Part shown: one piece after another, positions 56,040 to 64,000 of the stretch | Numbering within the stretch: position 1 is the stretch's first letter | How the letters are laid out: the number at the start of each line of letters is the position of its first letter | Source of the DNA: CAVSJA01 sp963728145 | GTDB taxonomy: Bacteria; Bacteroidota; Bacteroidia; Chitinophagales; Chitinophagaceae | Assembly: GCA_963728145.1 (NCBI GenBank) | Contig: CAVSJA010000001.1 | Span: 186,001 to 250,000, forward strand | DNA length: 64,000 nt | Reading direction: 5' to 3' | The notes under the pieces: generated by a model | What the model was told of the DNA's origin: nothing | What the model saw: only the letters and a program-made list of their open reading frames with translations | The model's database searches: none | Program-made: the position numbers and the translations under genes

Positions 56040-56894
56040 TCAATATTGCCGAAAACTCATGGATACAAATTCCAAAACAGCCGGCAACGAATTTCGCCAG
56101 TACGTCCAGTTATGGGCTCCGTCACGGACGCGGAACTCATGTGGGATGTCTCTTTTTCGCATGGCAATATGAACCAGTGAATTGCCTTCAAATAAAAAAT
56201 CATCGTCGCCACAATCGATGTACCAGCGTACGGCTTTTTTTGTGCTGTCAGGGATGTTGTTTATTAATGCCAAAGCACTGTGCCGACGGTAATAAGCTGC
56301 AATAATCGTATCCGAAAGTACAGCATCGTTTCTCCGGTATGCTGCTTTTGCATCCTCCAAAGTAATAGGCCCGGTTGAAGCACTCAGTGGACAGGCCGCT
56401 GCAAAGAGTTCCGGGTGATGAAGGGCATACAAGAAGGATCCACCACCGCCCATGGATAAGCCGCTGACGGCACGGTAACGCTTTTCATTTTTTGTGCGAT
56501 AGGTTTTTTCTATGAAAGGCATTAGTTCCTGAAAGAAGAAATCCTCGTACCGCCATTCACCCTTGATGTCATTGAAATACCCCCTGCGGCCTGTGTTGGC
56601 GTCTGGCATCACAATGATCATAGCCGTTGCAGTTCCTTCCCTGATTGCTTTATCTGTGATGTTCTGCACTTCGCCAAATTGCACCCAACCTGTCTGATCA
56701 TCGCCGCCGCCATGTAGCAGATAGAGCACCGGATAGCTTCGCTGTGATGTTTCGTAGTCGGGCGGAAGGTAGATGGCGTACTTCCGATCCATATTTAGGA
56801 TTTTACTTTTTACTGAAAGGTTGTCGTGCACCTTACCGCTTTGTGCTGTCGTCATTAATGGAATAGCCATTAAAAAGAAAATAAGTTTTTTCAT
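56040..56894 (-). CDS. Exported esterase (feruloyl esterase / esterase D-like alpha/beta hydrolase)
   Basis: 284 residues from the ATG at 56894 (signal peptide MKKLIFFLMAIPLMTTAQ); a longer frame to 56963 is rejected. The alpha/beta-hydrolase core has YPVLYLLHGGGDDQTGW (oxyanion HGGG, about 55-70), the nucleophile Ser147 in GLSMGG, an acid in YIDCGDDDFL and His in RDGAHNWTYW near the end. This is the putative esterase family (COG0627/2382) that often acts as xylan or acetyl/feruloyl esterase. It lies within 5 kb of a GH43 gene, compatible with plant polysaccharide degradation. Confidence 0.85.
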   Translation of the reverse strand: MKKLIFFLMAIPLMTTAQSGKVHDNLSVKSKILNMDRKYAIYLPPDYETSQRSYPVLYLLHGGGDDQTGWVQFGEVQNITDKAIREGTATAMIIVMPDANTGRRGYFNDIKGEWRYEDFFFQELMPFIEKTYRTKNEKRYRAVSGLSMGGGGSFLYALHHPELFAAACPLSASTGPITLEDAKAAYRRNDAVLSDTIIAAYYRRHSALALINNIPDSTKKAVRWYIDCGDDDFLFEGNSLVHIAMRKRDIPHEFRVRDGAHNWTYWRNSLPAVLEFVSMSFRQY

Positions 56895-57029
56895 ACGCGT
56901 GAAATGTGGGAAGAAAATTAGGACAGAAATTGATATTTGAATTACTCTCGAATGATACCACATACTTCGCCCTGTATCAACTGTGCTAAGAACAGGGAAG
57001 GCTACACATGAGCGCTGAATATATAAAGA

Positions 57030-57335
57030 TTTCGATAAAGATTAAGTTGAGAATGGCCCAAGAAATTGATCCATATATCGCAGAAGTCCGCTACAAGCCG
57101 GGGCAATCGTATAAACATTGTATTTCGCTGACTCCGCCACTGTCCTAGGGTTGAACGGGCCGACATTATCGATCATCCCCAAGGTCCGGAGATCTCTCAC
57201 CCGCCGGTCCTTGACTCGCTTCACTCCGAACTATGGCGGGCTCGAGATGACGGCCAATCAAACGATGACGTACGCCTCGTTTCGACCTCGGTACACGCGT
57301 ATGGTACGTCCAGAATTCACGTCGCTGTTCTAGAA
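57030..57335. other. GC-rich non-coding island with REP-like string
   Basis: By direct count, 57121-57180 is 33/60 GC and 57181-57240 is 37/60, against 19/60 at 57361-57420. It contains GGCGGGCTCGAGATGACGG, similar to the REP-like string at 10533-10557. Short frames exist on both strands (57118-57333 and 57224-57042) but look non-proteinaceous. It may be a degraded repeat, foreign insert or assembly chimera. Confidence 0.5.
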
Positions 57336-57403
57336 ATGAAGAAAGCTAGTAGTGTTCAGAAACTTACCTGCGATGAACTATTAAAAATAAAAGTGATCCG
57401 GGT

Positions 57404-57739
57404 TTATTTAACCCTTGTAAGCTTCATTTCACCTCTTTCATTCTTAACCAGGATCTCATTTTCATTTATCAATTCTGCAGTACTACTCAGTTTGATATCG
57501 TTAAAGGAAATAGTATAAGAAAATTTTTTCCCGTCTATTTTCCCATCCTCTAACTTAGCCTCACCGAATTGTGTTTTCCAGGTACCGGTAACTACATTTC
57601 CTTCAACCTTAAAAGTGTAATTGACTTCAAAAGTACCATTGGGTGTTTCACGGCTACCTTTCCAATTGCCATCAATAGCGTTTTGTGCAAAAGCTGTGTA
57701 GCATCCAAAGAGGAGTAATAAACTAAAAATGTATTTCAT
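57404..57739 (-). CDS. Small exported beta-barrel-like protein, unknown
   Basis: 111 residues with a signal peptide (MKYIFSLLLLFGCYTAFAQ). The mature part (GNWKGSRETPNGTFEVNYTFKVEGNVVTGTWKTQFGEAKLEDGKIDGKKFSYTISF) has the G-x-W-x-G start and alternating strands of a small lipocalin/DUF-type barrel seen widely in Bacteroidota. No active site is evident. It stands alone with an AT-rich upstream region. Confidence 0.65.
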   Translation of the reverse strand: MKYIFSLLLLFGCYTAFAQNAIDGNWKGSRETPNGTFEVNYTFKVEGNVVTGTWKTQFGEAKLEDGKIDGKKFSYTISFNDIKLSSTAELINENEILVKNERGEMKLTRVK

Positions 57740-57983
57740 ATAGCATATATTTTAATGTGATCAATGTAGTAAAAAATTAAAATATTTTAAAAATACAGTA
57801 AAATTGCTTTTGATCTGCCTGATTCCTGCTGCTATAAAAGTATTTACTACAAGTTTCTACTTGATAACAAGCCGAAATAAATAGATTTTCCAACAGTTGT
57901 TTACTGCATTCACAGTTTTACTATTTGAACTTGTATATTGGCTTCCTGTCTTCAAATTAAGGATAGAGATATGGCAAGAATAT

Positions 57984-59074
57984 TTAAAATTTTTCTACTC
58001 CTTTAACATTCATCTTTACTGAAGTAACCCTATCCGGACTAGTCATGAATAATATCTTATTATTTGCTCCTGCAAAAACATTGTTGGTACCACCGCCGCC
58101 AGGAATCGTCAGTACCTTATTTCCATGTTTGTCATAGGCATTTAGTCCTGGTCCGCCGCTCACATAAATATTTCCTTTTTCATCAAGCGACATACCATCG
58201 CAGAAATTCAAATTATTAACAAGCGTCTGCATGTTGGAGAGTGTGCCATTGGAATTGATGTTAAAAACCTTAATTTGACCAGTACCATCATAGGTCCAAT
58301 TGTTTACATACAGCTTTTTACCATCAGGAGTTCCGGTAATACCATTTGGCCATGTATCAGCGTTCCATCCCGCCATTGTCGTTACCCGAACCAGTGTGTG
58401 ACTGCCGGGGGCCAGGTAATATACGTGACCGCCTTTACCAGTTGCAGCCTGTTCGGAGTGTGTTGGCTCCCAACTTTGTTTGCGGGGATCAGATGCATCC
58501 CAATAATCTCTCGGAAATATAGGATCAGTAATATAGATACCCCCATTTTTTGGATTGATCCATACATCATTGGGTCCATTTAATAGTTTGCCATTGTAAT
58601 TATTTACCAATACTGTATGAGTACCGTTCGGAGCTATTCTCCATAGCTCTCCATGCATATCAGCACAAGCAATGAGGTAGCCCTGTTTGTCAAAAGCCAT
58701 TCCATTAGAACGGCCGGTACCCGTTAAAAATGTAGTAATCTGCCCGGTAGATGCTTTCCACTTATAAATTTTATCATTGGGCTGGTCAGTAAAAAATACA
58801 TTACCGTGTTTGTCAACAGCTGGTCCTTCTGTAAAACCAAACCCTTTTTGAATAGTGTCTAACACTCCGTGCTGGCTTGCTGAAACAAGACAATTGGGAT
58901 CAAAAAATGTACTGCCGGTCTCAGGCGTGCAATCACAATTACCACGCGATCTTCCTGATGCAATTTCATCAAGATCATCTTTTTCAGCGTCAAGACGAGA
59001 CATCGTTTTTTGTACAGGAAAACAGCCCTATGATGCATACCACACCCAGGAAAAAAAGCATGTTTCTTTTTCAT
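57984..59074 (-). CDS. SMP-30/gluconolactonase-type lactonase, lipoprotein, frameshifted signal
   Basis: The main frame (59003-57984, 340 residues) is a six-bladed SMP-30/LRE propeller: GFTEGPAVDKHGNVFFTDQPNDKIYKW, GRSNGMAFDKQGYLIACAD, NGPNDVWINPKNGGIYITDPIFPRD, NGITGTPDGKKLYVNNW and CDGMSLDEKGNIYVSGG, with the acidic metal-binding positions in GPNDVW and TPDGK. Reading back, the lipoprotein signal MKKKHAFF...LGVVCIIGLFSC starts at 59074. Shifts in a T7 run (about 59056) and an A6 run (about 59012) separate it from the main frame. Both are homopolymers, so sequence error is likely. It probably opens a sugar lactone in the periplasm, in the same strand group as GH43 and GH95. Confidence 0.85.
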
Positions 59075-59325
59075 ACAACAAACAATTTTAAGGTTAAAAT
59101 AAAGGCAATAACAATGGGTCAAGGGTGCAGAATTCTGCATCGAAAGGAAAATTATTTACTTTTAGAAGTAAAAACTACCAATAGAAACCGACGAGGAATC
59201 TTAAACAACGCTAATAGTCTTTTTGCCGGTTAACCACTATACCTACGTGTAAAGTTTCATGAAATGCCGTCGCCTACAAGTTTTATTATTGATCTGTTTT
59301 TTAAACAAAAAGCGTTGGTTGGCTA

Positions 59326-60999
59326 TTATTTTTTTATCCCGTCATCATTGCCTTTATACTCAAACCAATCGTAGGCTAGCAACAGCGGAAGTTGGCGTCA
59401 CCATCAGAAGTTCCATACAAGGCAAACAAACATCCCACGAATCCACCTGCTCTTTTTGTACTTAGGAATGATGCATCTACTTCGTCTTTCAGCAGTTTCC
59501 ATTTATTCTTTTTCTCTGCAAAATAGAATGCATATGTTGATGCTTTCGCTTCAATCTTCAAGTACAATGATTTTGCTGAAGTGAGTGGCTGGGATGCTAA
59601 TTGTTCTCCATTTTTATTTCCTCTCGAAGGTGATTTATACAATTGAACAACGGGTTTGCCATTCTCTATGGATTTACATAAAAAGTAAAAATTGTTTTCA
59701 CTCTGGAAAATCATTAACCCTGCTTTCTCTTTTTCGGAGGTGGGCATAAAGTCAATACTGGTTGCCGCATAGCCTTTTAAATTATGTTGCCGGAATCCCA
59801 GGAAAGAGGGACTTTTTCTTTCAGATGCTGTTTGTGGCCGGAGTGACAATTGAAAGAATCCACTTTTTGCCGCTAGGCTATAGGCATTCGTTTCCGGATT
59901 TCTTAGGAACAGGTAACGATCATCAAGTTTCTTGCTTTTGAAATCATCTTTAAAAGTTACGTTGCCACCAAAAGGATTGTTTATTTTTTTGGTTAGTGCA
60001 GGAAAAGGAACAGGCAGTGTGTAGGGAACCTCCTCGTTTCCTTCCAGCATATGCGGCCATCCATCTTTCCATTCAACTGGCAACAGGAAGGTTTCTCTAC
60101 CTGTATTATACAAATCATCGCCATAAGGACGGCAGGCAAGAAAAACAGCATACCATTTGCCATCAGGTGTTTCTACAAAATCGGCATGGCCAGTAGTGGT
60201 AACCGGGTTTTTCCGTTGTTTATCCAGGTGACGTTGTGTAAGTATAGGATTATTCTGGTAAGAAACGTAAGGACCATCTGCCGATTTACTTCTGAATACA
60301 ACTTCTGAATGGTTGTATCCTGTACCCCCTTCTGCGCAGATAAGATAATACCAGTCATCTTTCTTAAAAATGTGTGGCGCCTCTATCCAGATTGGCTTTT
60401 TAGATAAATCAGTACCTCCATTCACCAGCAATTTTTCCTGTCCTACAACTTTCATTGTATTGATGTCAAACTCATACATGCGAATTGTGCGGTGACCATT
60501 GTACAATGGTTTATTATCAGGCGCATCACTGTTGTACGACTACATAAGCTTTATCATCCACAAAATCAATGGAAGGATCTATCCCTTTAACTTCCGGCAA
60601 CCAGATAGGATTGCTCCAGGGTCCTTTAGGATCTTTGGCCGTAATGATAAAATTGCCTTTCTTATCAATTAAAGTACACAGAATATAAAACGTTCCTTTA
60701 TGATAACGGATTGTTGGAGCAAATAAACCTCTTGATACCCCTGCATTTGTATGATCTAATTGTTCTTCTCTATCCATAGCATTACCGATCTGTTTCCAGT
60801 TAACCAAATCTGTGCTATGAAAAATGGGTAATCCGGGAAAATAAGCAAAAGTAGAGTTGGTAATGTAGTAATCATTGCCAACCCGGCATATACTTGGATC
60901 GGGATAAAATCCCGCCAGTATAGGGTTATTAAACGTTTGCGCTTTTGTTACTAACAGTGCTGCGCTGAATAAAGAATACAATAATATCTTTTTGATCAT
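59326..60999 (-). CDS. GH43 family glycosidase (xylosidase/arabinofuranosidase type), frameshifted
   Basis: About 555 residues after joining frames. A signal peptide (MIKKILLYSLFSAALLVTKAQ) leads to NNPILAGFYPDPSICRVGNDYYITNSTF, where the Asp in YPDPS is the general base. GIDPSIDFVDDKAY supplies the pKa-modulating Asp, and WIEAPHIFKKDDWYYLICAEGGT the general acid Glu. A C-terminal beta-sandwich (about 330-555) follows, as in GH43 xylosidases. The frame shifts at about 60536 (AYVV...YNSDAPDNKPLYNG). It shifts again near 59370-59390, after which the expected YDWFEYKGNDDG end is read to a stop at 59326. The two open frames seen are 60999-60526 and 60506-59376. The substrate is likely an arabinoxylan or similar glycan. 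Confidence 0.87.
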
Positions 61000-61019
61000 T
61001 CTTATTTAATTTAAATGAG

Positions 61020-61181
61020 TTAATAATAATTGGGATCAATTCTCGATTCATCGGCAGAAACCGAATCTTCTATGTGGAAATAATCAAAATAATCGTAACT
61101 ACCCAGTTTCAAGTTTACTAAATCGTTGATTTCATAATAGGTACACCACCACTCGTATGCATGGTAATACTCTTTTCCATT
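61020..61181 (-). pseudogene. Orphan C-terminal coding fragment between GH95 and GH43
   Basis: Immediately after the GH95 stop (TGA at 61184-61182) the same frame stays open for 53 codons: NGKEYYHAYEWWCTYYEINDLVNLKLGSYD..., ending DSVSADESRIDPNYY and a TAA at 61022-61020. The aromatic- and acid-rich composition looks like a real protein end. No in-frame start is present. It may be the tail of a deleted gene or a read-through extension; no family is recognised. Confidence 0.45.
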
Positions 61182-63660
61182 TCATTTAATCACTAGAGTG
61201 TAGGTTTTCCCTTTTACAGTTGGCAGGTCATAAAGCATTGTCTCCTTCAACTCGGGCGGTGCAATAGTTGCTTTTCCTGCAATAACAGGTGCTGGTGTTT
61301 CCTCAACCTGAAAAAATGGATTTGAATTTTTACCAGTTGCTTTCTTCAATACATCACCCGTAACTGATTTCATTGCATTGGGAGTTCGCAATCGAAGATT
61401 ACCGCCTAAATTCGATTTAATAACAACTTTAACCAGCTTTGCTTCCTTCCATTCCATACTCACAATTTCAAACCCGCCTATGGCTTTTATACCTTTGATA
61501 CTTCCCATCGGCCAGGCACCCGGAAGCGCCGGAATTAAGTGAATTTCACCGTTTGCACTTTGCATCAGCATTTCAGTAATACCGGAAGTGCAACCAAAAT
61601 TGCCATCGATTTGAAATGGCGGGTGCGCATCAAAAAGATTGTTGTACGTGCCACCGCCTCCGTCGCCACGTCCACCCTGAACAGGAGAAAGTTGGTTCTG
61701 GATCAGTTTATACGCATGGTTACCATCCAGCAACCTTGCCCACCAGTTTACTTTCCATCCCATGCTCCATCCTGTTGATACATCACCACGATGAAGGAGT
61801 GTGGTTTTAGCTGCTTCATATAATTGCGGAGTACGGTATGGCGAAATCTGGTTTGAAGGAAACAAACCGTAGAGATGAGAAATATGCCGGTGATTATCTT
61901 TTGGGTCGTCAATATCATCTAACCACTCCTGCAATTGACCATGCTGACCAATTTGCATTGGGGGCAGGCGTTTACGCATTCGTTTTAAGGTATCAACAAA
62001 AGCAACATCCTTTCTCAAAATTTCTGCTGCTTTTATAGTAGAACTAAATATCTCAAAAACAATTTGATTCGTCATTGTGGTGCCCGCATCAAGCGAAGAA
62101 TGCTGATGTGCTGCAGGTGCATTTTCCGGCGACATATCCGGATTAATAACCAACCATTTTTTTGTTGGATGTTCAATTAAAAAATCCACATAAAAAGTGG
62201 CAGCGCCTTTTAGCACAGGATAAACAGAGGCAAGAAAAGTTTTATCCCCACTATACAAATAATGTTCCCACAAATGCTGACTCATCCATCCTCCTGCTGC
62301 GCTCCACACTCCCCAGGTGGCGCCATCAACAGCGCCGGTAGCACGCCATATATCCGTATTATGATGTGCTGCCCATCCTCTTGCGCCATACATATCCCTT
62401 GCAGTTTGCTGACCGGTAACGGAAAGATCTTTCGTCATTTGGATAAACGGTTCGTGCAATTCTGAAAGATTGGTTTTCTCAGCAGGCCAGTAGTTCATTT
62501 CAGCATTAATGTTGATGGTGTATTTGCTATCCCAGGGAGGATTGATCCTGTCATTCCAGATTCCCTGCAGGTTAGCTGGCTGGCCGCCAGGTTGCGAAGA
62601 AGAAATCAGGAGATAACGACCATATTGATAATAAAGAGTTACAAAATGCGGATCGTTTGTTGAATTAAAATTTTTCAGTCGTTCATCTGTCGGAAGATTA
62701 GCTGCATCAGTAATACCCAAATCCAATTTTACCCGGTTAAAATATTTTTGATATGCAGCGATATGAGCAGGTAAAATTGCAGCAAATGATTTCGAAAACG
62801 CTTTATTCAAATAATCCGCTGCTCTCTTATTCTTCATTTCCACTGATGTCCTTATAATTATTGAAATTGGTGGCAATAGAAATATAAATTGTTACAGCAT
62901 CGGCATTATCAATACGAAGGGAAGTATCAGTTTCCATCAAGGACCCCCCTTCAGGTTTCATACGAACAATACCCTTGAAATTCACCATACCCTTAACCGT
63001 CTCATGATCGGAGGTGGTTCCGGAAATGGTTAGCTCTTTTACACCACCAGCTGCCGGGATAGTTTTAATGGTTGCTCTTTTTTGAGGCGTAGTAAAGGAT
63101 GTGGTAAAAGAAATGCTGCCTGGCTTGCTCGCTGTAAGTCGCACAACAATCACCCGGTCGGGAAAAGAGGCTAATGCCTGCCGCGTGTAAACAACATCAC
63201 CAACCGTGTAAGAGGTTTTTGCAATTGCTCTCTCAATGTCCAGCTCTCTGTAATAATTCGAAAAATTATCATGACCATCGAATGCAAGCTGCAAGCTGCC
63301 TACTGGTTCAAATTTTTGACCATGCGATTTTTTAGTGATGATGACCCTGTTCGCAATTCTTTCAGCATCTTTTTGTTTACCTTCAAATATCAATTGCCGT
63401 ATTATTGCGACAGAATCCAATGATAACGGATTATCATTTCGGTTAGGACTGCCGCTCCAGACCGTGTGTTCATTCAGCTGAATGATTTCTTTGTCGGGAT
63501 TTCCATAGATCATAGCCCCCAACCTGCCATTTCCTATTGGCAACGCGTTCTCCCATGTTTTACCGGATGGTTGCTTGTACCAAAGTTTTAAACCTGGCCT
63601 GGTTTGCGAAAAGCCTGTTATTGTTATAAACAGCAAGGAAATGTTGAATATTTTTTTCAT
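61182..63660 (-). CDS. GH95 alpha-L-fucosidase, one frameshift
   Basis: About 825 residues after joining 63660-62827 and 62876-61182; the shift is at about 62835 (GNE...NKRAADYL). An exported enzyme (MKKIFNISLLFITITGFSQ). The N-terminal beta domain (LWYKQPSGKTWENALPIGNGRLGAMIYG, about 25-50, and LNEHTVWSGSPNR) and the (alpha/alpha)6 barrel carry the GH95 hallmarks. They include INAEMNYWPAE (the two Asn that activate water in the Bifidobacterium enzyme), the acid Glu in QLQEWLDDID, the HRHISHLYGLFPS loop, and the ARLLDGNHAY Asp. It removes alpha-1,2-linked fucose (or galactose) from glycans by inversion. The FAH-like gene lies 30 bp upstream. Confidence 0.9.
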
Positions 63661-63690
63661 TGCGCATCTACTGATTTCTAATAAGACTGG

Positions 63691-64000
63691 TCAGGCTACC
63701 ACGTTTATTAACTTTCCGATATTGTCAATAGCAATTTGAATTTCATCGCCGGACTGCAAAGTAAATTCACTTCCAGGTACAATTCCCGTACCTGTCATTA
63801 TAAGACATCCATCAGGAAAAGAACATTGTCGGTAAACAAAACTTACCAATTCTTCGGGTGTGCGCTTCATTTGGCTGATAGCAATTTGGTCAGAAAATAC
63901 AGTATCGTTTTTCCTTTTAATGTCAAGATGTATCATCGTATTGGGGTCAAGCGGCTCTTCTGTTATATAAATGCAAGGCCCAACAGCGGCACAGCCATCG
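63691..64000 (-). CDS. Fumarylacetoacetate hydrolase-family protein, C-terminal part, cut by the right edge
   Basis: The frame is open from the window edge; the first ATG inside it (63936) is internal. The visible 103 residues have DGCAAVGPCIYITEEPLDPN, and the FAH C-terminal motif TGTGIVPGSEFTLQSGDEIQIAIDNIGKL. This family needs Mg2+ and includes 2,4-diketo-3-deoxy-L-fuconate hydrolase and ketodeoxy-sugar-acid hydrolases/dehydratases. Being next to an alpha-fucosidase favours a role in non-phosphorylating L-fucose oxidation, but the metal ligands lie beyond the edge and this is inference. Confidence 0.8.
   Translation of the reverse strand, partial: DGCAAVGPCIYITEEPLDPNTMIHLDIKRKNDTVFSDQIAISQMKRTPEELVSFVYRQCSFPDGCLIMTGTGIVPGSEFTLQSGDEIQIAIDNIGKLINVVA

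Noticed and set aside
57042..57333. Two overlapping ORFs (about 60-71 codons) in the GC-rich island
   Set aside because: Long frames are expected by chance in GC-rich DNA; the translations are unlike proteins and the segment looks repeat-derived.
1..64000. CRISPR array or retron/toxin-antitoxin system
   Set aside because: No regularly spaced direct repeats, Cas-like or reverse transcriptase gene was seen; the tandem repeats present are short 7- and 9-bp arrays.

Overview
The window looks like a Bacteroidota chromosome, most likely Chitinophagaceae-like. The coding sequence is AT-rich. Exported proteins carry MKK-type signal peptides and lipoboxes. Several promoters have the TTG / TAnnTTTG architecture of this phylum, and there are an ELWxxDGT repeat protein with a type IX secretion tail, PAP2/OMP clusters, and SMP-30/GH43/GH95 carbohydrate genes. 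No ribosomal RNA, CRISPR array, transposase or phage gene was seen. One tRNA (Lys, TTT) is present.

Layout. 0-12.2 kb: the start of a SAM-hydrolase-like gene running off the left edge, an SDR oxidoreductase, gamma-glutamyltransferase, a dihaem cytochrome c converging on a cytokinin-dehydrogenase-like FAD oxidoreductase, a collagen-like lipoprotein, an S41-like peptidase, a SoxB/5'-nucleotidase-type Tat-exported phosphoesterase, and a TPR regulator. 12.4-27.4 kb: a long plus-strand run of mostly exported proteins: arylsulfatase, SnoaL-like lipoprotein, glycine-zipper protein, DUF1254/DUF1214 protein, DUF2252 protein, a membrane protein, class A acid phosphatase, a MetA-type outer-membrane protein and two BamA/TamA-like barrels. 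Four of these genes are frameshifted. 27.4-37.2 kb: a spermidine-synthase-like membrane protein, manganese catalase, a SYLF protein and a group of unknown exported proteins. 37.4-43.3 kb: a NarL-type response regulator with a TPR histidine kinase, then AsmA. 43.5-51.3 kb: a DUF6134-like protein, a repetitive surface protein, and a PQQ dehydrogenase with its own cytochrome c domain. 51.4-53.4 kb: acyltransferase, tRNA-Lys and a GIY-YIG gene enclosed by tRNA-derived repeats. 53.4-64 kb: the ELWxxDGT protein, an esterase, and a minus-strand glycan catabolism group (SMP-30 lactonase, GH43, GH95 alpha-fucosidase, FAH-family hydrolase cut by the right edge).

The most unusual structure is at 52.8-53.25 kb. 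A GIY-YIG ORF begins in the U-tract of the terminator that follows tRNA-Lys, and its stop codon is followed at once by a 30-base copy of the tRNA 3' end. That copy is split by a 46-base GC-rich double hairpin. A related element in inverted orientation lies at 51363-51457 and carries further tRNA pieces. This looks like a minimal tRNA-targeting mobile unit plus a tRNA-derived dispersed repeat.

Many genes carry single-base frame shifts although the conserved protein sequence continues in the next frame (sulfatase, three outer-membrane proteins, histidine kinase, SMP-30, GH43, GH95, and probably the 33.3-36.4 kb pair). Several lie in homopolymers or duplicated bases. Assembly indels are the simplest explanation, so frameshifted genes are given here with their reconstructed extents.
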